Origin: Bacteroidia bacterium
GTDB lineage: Bacteria > Bacteroidota > Bacteroidia > AKYH767-A > OLB10
DNA length: 64,000 bases
Assembly (NCBI GenBank): GCA_016788065.1
Contig: JAEUTI010000016.1
Span: 29,417-93,416 of the forward strand
Direction: 5' to 3'
The translations under genes were made by a program, and so were the position numbers. Under the pieces are notes generated by a model. It saw only the letters and a list, made by a program, of their open reading frames with translations, was not told the DNA's origin and ran no database searches. This document shows, piece after piece, positions 43,063-52,589 of the stretch (positions are counted from its first letter, which is position 1; each line of letters starts with the position of its first letter).

Positions 43063-46000
43063 TTATAGTTTCACAATTCTTTCGCGATACACTCCTGAAA
43101 GTGTTGATATTTCCATCATATAAGTGCCTTCTGCTATTCCATCACCAATACTTATTTTGGTAATACCATTTGAATCAAAGCCATCGCCGGCTTTCTGACT
43201 GTAAACTAATTTTCCTGTAGCATCATAAACCGCAACTTTTTCTACTGCATCATTTGCATCAGTTGTAGATAAATTGATGATATCGCCTCTAAATGGATTT
43301 GGAAACAAGGAAACAACTCCTGCCTTTATGAATGACACTACTTTAATTTCGCTGTGACTACTTCTTCCATCAAAGTCGGTTTGACGTAGACGGTAATAAT
43401 TCACCCCGCTATAAGGTTGTTCATCATAGGCGGTATAATTGCTTACTGAAGTTGTGGTTCCATTACCATCAACTGTCAACAAATCACTGAAGTCATAACC
43501 ATTGCGACTTCTTTCTACAGTAAAGTAATCATTATTGATTTCAGAAGCGGTTATCCAGTCAAGTTTTACTACACCACTTTGTGCTTTAGCATCAAATGAA
43601 AGCAATTCTACAGGTAAGGGTGATGACTGAGAAGAAAGTGTCCACCAGTTATTCAAAGAAGTTTGTGTTCCTGCTAATGTGGTGTTAATAGTTGGATTTG
43701 ACTGCACTCCTGCAGGTGGGAACCATCCGAGAGATACAGGTTCCCATAATTGCGCACGTGGGTTTACAATTCCGCCACGTTCTGCATTGGTCATTGAGAA
43801 AGTCAGATTTGAAGTAACATTCCCCGGCACAACGATTCTCCAGAATCTGTCGACCGTATTGGCACTGTTATCTGCTCCGCCAAAATCTTTCACATGTGTA
43901 ACAGTTGGAGGAAATGGTGAATTATCAACTGCAGAGTGATAGGTACCTACCATAACATCACCGGAACTTCCTGCTACTGGCTGATAGGTAAAAGGAATAT
44001 ATTCAGAATCGTTATAACCAAAAGGGATAACAAAACTTCCCGTTGTGGTTATATTCCATCTTATAACACCACTTCCATCTTCAGTTTCACTTCTGATATA
44101 TCCGTCATTTCTAGTGATTGTTGCACCATTGTCGAGGTTCAGAATACGTCCACCACCTGCAGTATTGTGATCATTATCAAGATTCAACTCACCATCGGTT
44201 ACAACCAAACCGGTACGAATATTAACATCGTCATTTTCTGGATAAACGAATTCAACATCAGGTGTTCCCTGGAAATTGATATCGAGATATCCATATTCAT
44301 GATCGGCAGTAGTTGCAACTCCTAAACCAGTTGGAGTAATTACCTGATTATCGAAACCATTATATTCAACGGTACTATTTGCATCCAAATAGTAATTCAT
44401 TCTGTAATCACCACTTAACTGTGGACGAATAGCTGAACTTCCGGTAGCAAAAGAGTACAATCCATTTGGATGACCTGTAGCCAATCTGCCTCCGTTATTA
44501 ACATCAACCCTGGCATAATACAAAGCCTGTTCTCTACCTGCTATCATATTTGTTCCAAGATTCAAGGTTCCATCTATATCAAGAGTAGTATGAAAAGTTG
44601 AGTTTGCACTTGAATGTGATGCTATCATGAAATCAAAAAGCGATGAAGCAAAATCAACTGTGGTATTAGCAGTAACCAACTGTTTTACCTGTTGCATATC
44701 AAAATTTGCTGTACTTCTTACCAGGTTAATTGTTCCAGCTCTGTCATATCTGATTAAACCAAAATTAGTTCTGGTTGATAAGTGCGAGCGGTGTGTAAAA
44801 ATTGTATTGTCGCCGTAAGTTACATTTGAGCCTTTCAATATTAACTCATGTGTACCACTGCTGGTCAGACATGAATCGAAATAGAAAGTTGCATTTTCAA
44901 AATTAGCATCACCAAAAATACTTAAAGTAACAGGATCTGAGGTGGCTGTATTTGCTTTGCTATATAAAATAGCATTACTGTTGAGTTGATTATAATTACC
45001 TAAAACAGATATTGCCGCTGCTCCGGTGTTCCATTTATAAACTGAGAAACCTGCGGACTGATCATAATCTCCGTTAATAGTCCAGTTTGCAATTCCTTTT
45101 TGTGCGGAAAGACTTAAACTACCCCCGGTGATTATTACTGATCCATTAATTGTTCCATTTGTTTCATGACCACGGGTGGAAACATTTTCGTATCCGTTAA
45201 ATCTCATTCTTCCGCCACTGATATTTAAATCATTTCCAATAGATATCGTTTCAAGACCGCTCGACATAGATGTACAAAAAAGTCCTGTACTATTTCCTGT
45301 TACAAATACGTTTCCTCCAACAGTAAAATTAAGAAGAGCATTATTATTTCCGGCTCTGTTCACAAAAAACACTACTTGAGTTGGGTCAGTAAAATTAACA
45401 ACCATATCGTTAACAACAGTAACATTAACAGCTCTTGAGTCTGTAATTTCCCCTCTGTGAAGATAAAATTTACTTCCTGAAATTGAAAGATCTGAACAGT
45501 TTAATGATGCCTCTCCATTATTGCCGGCTACTGAATTAAACATCCCACCAAAAGTGGCATTCGTAACACTAACAACTTCAGTCACATCAATGCTCACAGC
45601 CCCAAAACCTCTTGACTGATAAAAAGTGCCGCCATTTACAGCCAAACTTCCATTTATATTCAGATCAATAGTACCAAAAGCATAGGTGTTCTTTTGTCCA
45701 TTGTAAATAGAAGATGCACCCGATTGAGTGAAGTTTCTTCCTACATTGACTTCGACTCCTCCAGCTGTATAACCTACATATAACTGACCATCTGTCAAAA
45801 GAAGGTCATTGGATACATTTAAGTACGTGTTATTATAATTAGTGTCGCAATACGCAATATAACAACGGCTTTGAGATCCAGTAACAATAAAATCACCATT
45901 GATGGTAACTTGAGCCAGACCAGGAGCGCCATAACTTCCAAGCAGATATACGTTTCGTGAATTATCGACTGTAAATGTTCCTGAATTAAAAGTTAAATCA

Positions 46001-47385
46001 CCATCGAAACGGTCCTTAAAAGTTACAATGGAAGGATTTCCAGATATGGTTGAAGTTCCAGTAACATTAAAAGTTAAAGGTCCTACAGCACTTTTATAAG
46101 CTTCAAAAATACTCCCTGTTACAGAAAAATTTCCGGATATATTTATTAATGCAGAACCTATGTCAGCCACAGATTGCCCTTCCACAATACAGAAACGATG
46201 TGCAAGTTGAAGGTTTCCATTCAAATTCCAGATTAAATCACCAACTGAACGAAACATTATGTATGAACCACTTGAGTTGGTACTTAAATCAGTAAAATTA
46301 CCTGTTGTTAAAGTAAGATCTCGTGGGGTACCAGAATTAACAATTAATCTACCTGTACCATTAATTAAAACTGTGTTCAATGTTAATGCAGTAGTCATTC
46401 CGGTACCATTATCTAAAGTTAAGATACCTGCTGAAACAGTCAAATTTCCAAGAATTCTATCAGGAGCAAATAATCCATTTTGTTGCCAGTTTCCAGCAGC
46501 ATTAAAAATAAGGTGACCAAATTTTCCATTCACACCTGTTGGCAAAGGAACATTGTAATCATGCCATTTATTTAACACAATAGTTGAAGTTGGGCTGATA
46601 CTTTCTATTCCCCCGAAAATTCCTGTGACTGGATCTGAGGTGTTATTATGAGTATAAGTTCCTGTTCCGGAAATCATAAAAGTTCCTGTAACGGCTACAC
46701 TGTTGTCAGAAATTAGGTTCCCATTATTATTAATTGTCAAATTATTTAAAGAAACAGCGAAATCGGCATTTACCTGATGATTAATAGTAACGTTATCACT
46801 GCAACTAGGAACAACACCACCGATCCAAGTGGCAGCATTGGACCAGTTTCCGGCAGCTGCCGTAGTATAAGTTCCAGATGCACCGGTTGCATTCAATGTG
46901 CCATGAGATATACCGGCTCCGGGAGCATTTCCATTAATACTTGCAGTACCACCGCTGATAGTTCTTAATATATTTCCAGATGCGTTAGCCGCAGTTGCTC
47001 TTACTTCAATGTTTCTGATTCGGAATAAATCAAGTGCATTAATATTTCCAACATTTAAAGTAACGGTAATCAAACTGGAAGTAATGTTTATAGATGCAGA
47101 TGTAATATCGGCACCGGTTGTAATTGAAACACTACCAACACCCGGATTAAATTCAAATCCCGCCGGAGCTTGTAAAATAAATGTACCACCAATTTGAATT
47201 GGTATATCATTATTAATTGTTTCAGCAATTGTTATTGAACCAAGGGGCGTGTAACCACCGGGTGCAATTGCTAAACAACTTCCTCCAGTGGCTGGAGTGA
47301 CAGTAACATTGGCTTTTGAAACAGTTACCATTATAAATGATAGCATGATCAATAATCCCGGCAGCTTGAGTTTTAACTTTTTCAT
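43063..47385 (-). CDS. Giant repetitive beta-structured surface protein with T9SS sorting domain (paralogue A)
   Basis: I start at 47385, where a signal peptide begins (KLKLKLPGLLIMLSFIMVTVSKA); the earlier start at 47433 adds 16 polar residues. The 1440-residue protein has an N-terminal domain (residues about 22-150), a W-rich AGNWSNAATWIGGVVPSC segment (about 195-215), then roughly 900 residues of irregular beta-helix-like repeats (NLTVSAGILTLDNGTG-type), a domain with LPVELLSFDAKAQSGVVKLDW, and a T9SS C-terminal domain beginning VVSLFPNPFRGD. No catalytic motif is visible. It is probably a secreted or surface-bound adhesin-like protein. It is a paralogue of the divergent gene. Confidence 0.9.
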   Translation of the reverse strand: MKKLKLKLPGLLIMLSFIMVTVSKANVTVTPATGGSCLAIAPGGYTPLGSITIAETINNDIPIQIGGTFILQAPAGFEFNPGVGSVSITTGADITSASINITSSLITVTLNVGNINALDLFRIRNIEVRATAANASGNILRTISGGTASINGNAPGAGISHGTLNATGASGTYTTAAAGNWSNAATWIGGVVPSCSDNVTINHQVNADFAVSLNNLTINNNGNLISDNSVAVTGTFMISGTGTYTHNNTSDPVTGIFGGIESISPTSTIVLNKWHDYNVPLPTGVNGKFGHLIFNAAGNWQQNGLFAPDRILGNLTVSAGILTLDNGTGMTTALTLNTVLINGTGRLIVNSGTPRDLTLTTGNFTDLSTNSSGSYIMFRSVGDLIWNLNGNLQLAHRFCIVEGQSVADIGSALINISGNFSVTGSIFEAYKSAVGPLTFNVTGTSTISGNPSIVTFKDRFDGDLTFNSGTFTVDNSRNVYLLGSYGAPGLAQVTINGDFIVTGSQSRCYIAYCDTNYNNTYLNVSNDLLLTDGQLYVGYTAGGVEVNVGRNFTQSGASSIYNGQKNTYAFGTIDLNINGSLAVNGGTFYQSRGFGAVSIDVTEVVSVTNATFGGMFNSVAGNNGEASLNCSDLSISGSKFYLHRGEITDSRAVNVTVVNDMVVNFTDPTQVVFFVNRAGNNNALLNFTVGGNVFVTGNSTGLFCTSMSSGLETISIGNDLNISGGRMRFNGYENVSTRGHETNGTINGSVIITGGSLSLSAQKGIANWTINGDYDQSAGFSVYKWNTGAAAISVLGNYNQLNSNAILYSKANTATSDPVTLSIFGDANFENATFYFDSCLTSSGTHELILKGSNVTYGDNTIFTHRSHLSTRTNFGLIRYDRAGTINLVRSTANFDMQQVKQLVTANTTVDFASSLFDFMIASHSSANSTFHTTLDIDGTLNLGTNMIAGREQALYYARVDVNNGGRLATGHPNGLYSFATGSSAIRPQLSGDYRMNYYLDANSTVEYNGFDNQVITPTGLGVATTADHEYGYLDINFQGTPDVEFVYPENDDVNIRTGLVVTDGELNLDNDHNTAGGGRILNLDNGATITRNDGYIRSETEDGSGVIRWNITTTGSFVIPFGYNDSEYIPFTYQPVAGSSGDVMVGTYHSAVDNSPFPPTVTHVKDFGGADNSANTVDRFWRIVVPGNVTSNLTFSMTNAERGGIVNPRAQLWEPVSLGWFPPAGVQSNPTINTTLAGTQTSLNNWWTLSSQSSPLPVELLSFDAKAQSGVVKLDWITASEINNDYFTVERSRNGYDFSDLLTVDGNGTTTSVSNYTAYDEQPYSGVNYYRLRQTDFDGRSSHSEIKVVSFIKAGVVSLFPNPFRGDIINLSTTDANDAVEKVAVYDATGKLVYSQKAGDGFDSNGITKISIGDGIAEGTYMMEISTLSGVYRERIVKL

Positions 47386-47625
47386 ATCATTGTGGCTGGC
47401 ATAGCCATTTTTTATCGAGTACAATTGGTTCAACTAGGTGCACTTTTATACCCTTGATATGCGAATAAGATTGAACATTTTCTATCAAAACCTTACAGTA
47501 AGAAAACTGAGAAAATAATTCAGAGCAAAGTCTATATATTTGATTATCTGAGAATTACAATTTTAACGCAATTCGAAAAACAGATAAAACATCACAAAAC
47601 CTGTTATTTTATAGAAACTAATGGG

Positions 47626-47665
47626 ATTCAAAACCCCGAAAATTGGGGATTTGGGTTTAGTGAAT
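47626..47665. repeat. Interrupted inverted repeat in the divergent promoter region
   Basis: ATTCAAAACCC (47626-47636) pairs with GGGTTT-AG-TGAAT (47653-47665), 11 pairs with a two-base bulge, around a 16-base loop that itself contains GGGG. An inner CCCC / GGGG pairing is an alternative. Confidence 0.4.
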
Positions 47666-47762
47666 GCTCTAAAATGTAAGATTTAATGTATTTGTTATTG
47701 AATAAATGGAAGCCGGAAAACGTTAACAAATTGACTTTGTGCTAATTAAACTAAATCTAATA

Positions 47763-47806
47763 AATAAATAAGGACAAAAAAAAATGTAATAAATAAGGGC
47801 AAAAAA
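47763..47806. repeat. 19-base direct repeats spaced by 25 bases
   Basis: AATAAATAAGGACAAAAAA (47763-47781) and its one-mismatch copy at 47788-47806, in the leader/promoter region of the rightward giant gene. They could be a tandem binding site. Confidence 0.6.
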
Positions 47807-47903
47807 GCGAACATGTTCTCTGGTTCTGTTGTATAAAAGTTCATCTTTCATTAAATAAAAGAGACACGAACGACAAGTAAAGTTAAGAGACTACATATTA
47901 TAT

Positions 47904-47919
47904 TAATCTGCCCGGATTA
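47904..47919 (+). promoter_or_regulatory. Hairpin at the start codon with TGCCCG loop
   Basis: TAATC (47904-47908), loop TGCCCG, GATTA (47915-47919); the last base is the A of the ATG. The loop core and flank (CTGCCCGG) equal the loop core of three of the four hairpins downstream of the same gene. Confidence 0.4.
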
Positions 47920-50900
47920 TGAATCGATTCTGCCCAATCGTATCATTATCATCATTAGTGATGATTTTGTTGCTAATTTTTTCTACTACTGCAAATGCAG
48001 CAGTAACTGTTACACCTGCTTCTTCCGGAACTTGTTTAAATGTAACTCCAGGTGCATATCTTGCCATCGGAGACATTGTTATTCAGGAAAACAATAATGG
48101 TGATTTTAGCTCTGCCGCAAATCGTACCTTAATATTATCAGCTCCGGCAAATTTCCAGTTTCAGGCCGGGGTTGGAACAGTCAGTTTTCAGGCTGGAAGA
48201 AATATTTCTTCTGCATCAATTGCGGTGGTAGCCGGTACCATTACAGTAACATATACTGTAAGTGGAACAAACCGCAGTGACCGAATGACCATTTCCGGCA
48301 TTATGGCTCGGGCAACTTCTGTTCCTGCCTCAGGTAATATTCTAAGAACCGGTGGTACTGCAACTATAAGTGGAGATGCCACAGGAGGAGGAGTGAATCA
48401 TGGAACTTTAACAGCTTACGCAGGTGGTGCAACCCGTACATCTATTGCTGCCGGTAACTGGTCATCTCCAGCCACCTGGTCGGGAGGAAATGTCCCTAAT
48501 TGCAATGACAATGCTGTTATTAACCATAATGTGACCGGTAACATGAGTACCAAACTCACAAATTTAACTATCAACACAGGTGGTACTCTAACTGCTAACA
48601 CAGGACTTACTGTTACTGGAACATTTACAATGAATGGAACAGGAACTTATATTCATAACAATGGAGATAATGCAGCTATAACAATTTTTGCAGGCACAGA
48701 AAGCTTTTCAGCTACCAGCACTTTGGAAGTCAGAGATTGGTACAATGTAAATATTCCTTTGCCAACAAATATTTCAGGAGACTTTGGCCATGTAATATTT
48801 AATGAAGGTAACTCCTGGATACAAGATGGTCTGTTTTCACCTCATAGAATTAAAGGAAATCTGACTATTAGTGCAGGTGACATTTTGATGGATGATGGAA
48901 CAGGAATGTCAACCACACTTACGCTACAAGATGTATTGATTACAGGCGCTAGTTCATTAAGAATTGCTGAAGGAGCAAATAGAAACCTAACATTGGTTAC
49001 CGGTAATTACACAGATTCTAATAACGGAGGAAGCTCCACTTATTCAGGAATACAATTCGATTGTTCCGGAAGTGTTTCATGGACTGCCAATGGAAATGTG
49101 ATCATTGAACAAACATGGAGTTATTATGAAGGTAGTGCAGGAACAGGGAACTCCGTTATAAATATAAATGGTGATTTGACAATTGATGCAGGCGCATTTG
49201 ATTTCAACCGAAATGTGGATGCTTCATTAAATTTGACTGTCACTGGAAATACCTATGTAAATAATAATACAACCTGGGTGCGTTTCCTTGATAGATATGA
49301 TGAAGATCTAACATTTACAACAACCAACTTATACATCTATGGAGGCCCTAATAATACATTCATGGGGGGATCGAACCCAACAGGAGATGCCACATTTAAT
49401 ATAACCAACGATTTAATACTTACCGGAGCCTCCACCATTGCTACTTTTGTTAGCAGCACAGGAAATACAGCAACATCAACTTTGAATGTGGGAAGGGATA
49501 TTCTTCTTACTGATGGAGATATCAGGGTTTCTAACACCAATTCTCCTACAACAATTAATGTTGGCAGAAATATAGTAATCACGGGATCTTCCAGTGATTT
49601 CTATGGACAAATATATGCAACCGGAAATAAACTAACCGATGTAAATGTCTCTGGAAATATTGAAATCAATAATGGCGATTTCTATGTTTCATTGGGAACC
49701 GGTAATATAACCTGTGATGTTGTAGAAAATGTAGATATAAATAATGGAAGATTTATAGGGATTAATAATACAGCAGCTGCAAACAACGGATCAGTTACAT
49801 TCTCCTGTAATGATCTTGATTTTGATGGAGGAACATTCTTCCTATTCAATAGCCGAATAAATGATGGCAAAACTATTGCTGCTACCATAAATGGAAATCT
49901 GGATATTAATTTCCTGAATGCAACTGACCTAGTAACTTTTATAGGATTAACAGGAACAAATAATCCAATATTAGATCTCAATATTTCTGGCAATATGTCT
50001 GTAAGTGGAAATTTCCCGGGCTCCTATTTTATGAGCAGTTCATCCACAGGAAATGAAACAGTAGACATTGGTGGCAATTTAAGTGTAAGTAATGGTGATG
50101 TATTCTTTGTAGGAAATGAAACGGGATTGACAGCTTCTCATGATATTACAACAAATATTACCGGCAACATTCTAATTTCAGGAGGTAATACCCGCCTTGC
50201 CACCGGAAGCGGAACAGCAGACATTGATGTTGATGGAAGTATTTCCATATCAAATGGAACTCTTACATTGAAATACGAAACAGGTGCTGCAACACTGGAT
50301 GTACTTGGAAGCTATTCTCAAAGTGGAGGAACTTTCAATATGCATTCAAGAAATGCAACAACTGCAAATACTAACATAATGAGCGTCTTTGGAAATTTCC
50401 TTATGAGTAATGGAACTTTCCGATTCGACAGCTATGCTTCTGGTGCAGGATTAGCTGAGCACCACCTGTTCCTATACGGTACATCATTCACCCTTGACGG
50501 CAATGCGTCAATAACTCATGCAAATGACTTGTCCGGGAATTATATTTTTGGACAAATTTATTTCAGCTATCCAGGAATAATAAATTACTACCGAAATAGT
50601 AATACCAACTCCATCAATCATGTTCGATATACAGTGCAGCCTGCAGCAACTCTTGATGCCTCCAATAGTGTTTATCCTTTGCAAATAACATCCGTTGATA
50701 ACAGTACCCCAGCGAACCATTTTGCATTAACTGTAAATGGAACCTTAAATATGGGAAGTAACATAATTCAGGCACGTCAATCAGGCTCTCATTATTCTCG
50801 TGTTATTGTTGCAAGTGGAGGACGATACCGTTTAAGCCATACAGGAGGATTATACTCAGGTGATGCACTTATACCGTCTTCTATTGATGGATTTATTAAT

Positions 50901-52247
50901 GGAAACAACCGCGTTAACTATCAATTAAATGCTAACAGCATTGTTGAGTACTATGGAACATCTACCATGCAAATAACAGGAATTCCAAATGGTATAGCTA
51001 CAGGAAACAATCAAAAATATGGATTTCTGGAAATTAATTTTACAGGTGTTTCTGGTTCTACCTGGGTTTACCCTGAAGCAACTAATGAAGTATATGTGAG
51101 AACCGGATTGATGTTGACTGCTGGTGAACTAAATCTTGACAATGATCATAACACAGCAACAGGAGGAAGAGCTATAAATATTGAAAACAATGCTACCATT
51201 TCCCGAACTACCGGATACATTCGCAGTGAAACTGAAGATGGCTCAGGGGTTGTGCAATGGGATATCAATAGTAATGGCAGCTATGTAGTTCCTTTCGGAT
51301 ATGACGCAATGACATACATTCCATTCACCTATCAACAAACAGCAGGAGCTTCAGGGGTTGTTACACTTGGAACTTATCGCTCTGCTGCAGACAATACTCC
51401 ATTGCCACCTACAGTGTCTCATGTAAGAGATCTTTCAGGTTCTGACAACAGCGCAAACACCATTGACCGTTTCTGGAACCTTACTCAAGCAGGTGCAGGA
51501 ACAGCAACACTAACCTTCTCATATGCACCAGCAGAAGATCCGGGAATACTGAATCCAAGAGCGCAACTCTGGGAGCCTGTATCATTGGGTTGGTTTCCTG
51601 CAAGTGCTGGTCAATCTAATCCAACTGCAACAACTACTTCAGTTCCAACTGTAACAACACTAAATACCTGGTGGACATTAGCAGCAGGAGCATCTCCCCT
51701 ACCTATCGAATTACTTTCATTCGAAGCAAACAAATCGGATAACCAAGTAGATTTAATATGGCAAACCGCCAGCGAAATAAATAACGACTACTTTACTATC
51801 CAAAGAAGCAGTAATGGTTATGAGTTCGAAGATATTGCAATTGTTGACGGAGCTGGAAACAGCACAACTGTCTTAACTTATAAGGAAACTGATAAGAAAC
51901 CATTAAATGGAATTAATTATTACCGTTTGATGCAAACAGATTACGATGGAAAATTTACTTATAGTGAAATACGAAGCGTTATGTTTGGAACGAAAGGTAG
52001 TATAACAGTCTTCCCGAATCCGGCTCCTGAAAACAATCAAATTCAGGTATCTATTCCTGTAGAAGGTGAGTATACCGTGAGTATAACTGATGCAAGTGGA
52101 AGAATTATTCAAAATGAAAAAATTTCCACCAACGAAAACAACCAGATTATCCCACTCAATCTATCTGAGACACTAAGCACAGGAATATATCAGATTGGCA
52201 TCAGAAACGAGAATGAAAATTATAACTCCAAATTAATAATCAGGTAA
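47919..52247 (+). CDS. Giant repetitive beta-structured surface protein with T9SS sorting domain (paralogue B)
   Basis: The 1442-residue protein has a signal sequence (SSLVMILLLIFSTTANA), an N-terminal domain, a W-rich segment (AGNWSSPATWSGGNVPNC), and a repetitive beta body with NGDLTIDAGAF-type repeats. The C-terminal region has LPIELLSFEANKSDNQVDLIW and NNDYFTIQRSSNGYEF, and the T9SS sorting domain begins ITVFPNPAPENNQ and ends in LIIR. Organisation, length and many motifs match the divergent paralogue (TASEINNDYFT is identical), so they arose by duplication. It is probably a secreted or surface adhesin-like protein. It is directly followed by four tandem hairpins. Confidence 0.9.
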   Translation: MNRFCPIVSLSSLVMILLLIFSTTANAAVTVTPASSGTCLNVTPGAYLAIGDIVIQENNNGDFSSAANRTLILSAPANFQFQAGVGTVSFQAGRNISSASIAVVAGTITVTYTVSGTNRSDRMTISGIMARATSVPASGNILRTGGTATISGDATGGGVNHGTLTAYAGGATRTSIAAGNWSSPATWSGGNVPNCNDNAVINHNVTGNMSTKLTNLTINTGGTLTANTGLTVTGTFTMNGTGTYIHNNGDNAAITIFAGTESFSATSTLEVRDWYNVNIPLPTNISGDFGHVIFNEGNSWIQDGLFSPHRIKGNLTISAGDILMDDGTGMSTTLTLQDVLITGASSLRIAEGANRNLTLVTGNYTDSNNGGSSTYSGIQFDCSGSVSWTANGNVIIEQTWSYYEGSAGTGNSVININGDLTIDAGAFDFNRNVDASLNLTVTGNTYVNNNTTWVRFLDRYDEDLTFTTTNLYIYGGPNNTFMGGSNPTGDATFNITNDLILTGASTIATFVSSTGNTATSTLNVGRDILLTDGDIRVSNTNSPTTINVGRNIVITGSSSDFYGQIYATGNKLTDVNVSGNIEINNGDFYVSLGTGNITCDVVENVDINNGRFIGINNTAAANNGSVTFSCNDLDFDGGTFFLFNSRINDGKTIAATINGNLDINFLNATDLVTFIGLTGTNNPILDLNISGNMSVSGNFPGSYFMSSSSTGNETVDIGGNLSVSNGDVFFVGNETGLTASHDITTNITGNILISGGNTRLATGSGTADIDVDGSISISNGTLTLKYETGAATLDVLGSYSQSGGTFNMHSRNATTANTNIMSVFGNFLMSNGTFRFDSYASGAGLAEHHLFLYGTSFTLDGNASITHANDLSGNYIFGQIYFSYPGIINYYRNSNTNSINHVRYTVQPAATLDASNSVYPLQITSVDNSTPANHFALTVNGTLNMGSNIIQARQSGSHYSRVIVASGGRYRLSHTGGLYSGDALIPSSIDGFINGNNRVNYQLNANSIVEYYGTSTMQITGIPNGIATGNNQKYGFLEINFTGVSGSTWVYPEATNEVYVRTGLMLTAGELNLDNDHNTATGGRAINIENNATISRTTGYIRSETEDGSGVVQWDINSNGSYVVPFGYDAMTYIPFTYQQTAGASGVVTLGTYRSAADNTPLPPTVSHVRDLSGSDNSANTIDRFWNLTQAGAGTATLTFSYAPAEDPGILNPRAQLWEPVSLGWFPASAGQSNPTATTTSVPTVTTLNTWWTLAAGASPLPIELLSFEANKSDNQVDLIWQTASEINNDYFTIQRSSNGYEFEDIAIVDGAGNSTTVLTYKETDKKPLNGINYYRLMQTDYDGKFTYSEIRSVMFGTKGSITVFPNPAPENNQIQVSIPVEGEYTVSITDASGRIIQNEKISTNENNQIIPLNLSETLSTGIYQIGIRNENENYNSKLIIR

Positions 52248-52282
52248 GAACAAACATCAGCACTGCCCTGTTGATGCTGTTC
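52248..52282 (+). repeat. Conserved-loop hairpin 1
   Basis: Stem CATCAG / TTGATG (last pair G-T), loop CACTGCCCTG at 52261-52270, and an outer GAAC / GTTC helix across a small internal loop. It starts right at the stop codon of the giant gene. There is no clean T-run after it. Confidence 0.7.
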
Positions 52283-52318
52283 TTCCTGTTTAAAATTACC
52301 ATGTGAACAGTGAAGCAA

Positions 52319-52352
52319 AAGGGCCGGCACTGCCCGGCCGGCCCTTCTTTTC
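52319..52352 (+). terminator. Conserved-loop hairpin 2 (terminator-like)
   Basis: Perfect 9-bp stem AAGGGCCGG / CCGGCCCTT with loop CACTGCCCGG at 52328-52337, followed by CTTTTC. GC-rich and very stable. Confidence 0.8.
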
Positions 52353-52387
52353 AAAAAATCACTAAAAACACAAACCAAAATTTAATA

Positions 52388-52420
52388 GAGGCTATCACTG
52401 CCCGGATAGCCTCACTTTTT
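52388..52420 (+). terminator. Conserved-loop hairpin 3 (terminator-like)
   Basis: Perfect 8-bp stem GAGGCTAT / ATAGCCTC, loop CACTGCCCGG at 52396-52405, followed by a run of five T. Confidence 0.8.
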
Positions 52421-52450
52421 AAATACCATTAATGAATACCAGATAAGTAA

Positions 52451-52487
52451 AGAGACTATCACTGCCCGGGTAGTCTCTCTTTTTTTT
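52451..52487 (+). terminator. Conserved-loop hairpin 4 (terminator-like)
   Basis: A 9-bp stem AGAGACTAT / GTAGTCTCT with one T-G pair, loop CACTGCCCGG at 52460-52469, and a run of eight T: the most typical terminator of the four. Confidence 0.85.
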
Positions 52488-52543
52488 AATATAATCTTTA
52501 CACTATCCAAATTCAACAAAATATTCATTTGAAAGCATAAAAA

Positions 52544-52570
52544 AAGGGAAGAACCTTTAATTCTTCCCTT
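52544..52570 (-). terminator. Intrinsic terminator of the M20 dipeptidase gene
   Basis: A 10-bp perfect stem AAGGGAAGAA / TTCTTCCCTT with a 7-base loop and a T-run on the minus strand, 20 bases after the gene's stop. Its loop is unrelated to the array. Confidence 0.85.
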
Positions 52571-52589
52571 CAAGATAATAAGGTGTGTT

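Larger units (their letters stand above)
47386..47918. other. 533-base shared regulatory region of the divergent giant genes
   Basis: It holds no gene and no clean TAnnTTTG element on either strand. I see an interrupted inverted repeat (47626-47665), a pair of 19-base direct repeats 25 bases apart (47763-47806), and a short hairpin at the rightward start codon (47904-47919). Confidence 0.7.
52248..52589. other. 342-base intergenic stretch with a four-hairpin array
   Basis: It contains four hairpins sharing a CACTGCCC-core loop (52248-52282, 52319-52352, 52388-52420, 52451-52487), then a minus-strand terminator for the peptidase gene at 52544-52570. The sequence between hairpins shows no conserved words. 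Confidence 0.85.

Noticed and set aside
43936..44325. 129-residue plus-strand frame rich in Ile and Thr
   Set aside because: It is antisense to the repetitive giant gene, whose codon pattern gives open reverse frames.
52248..52487. CRISPR or integron attC array
   Set aside because: The stems are not conserved in sequence, only the loop is; there are no cas or integrase genes and no cassettes between the copies.
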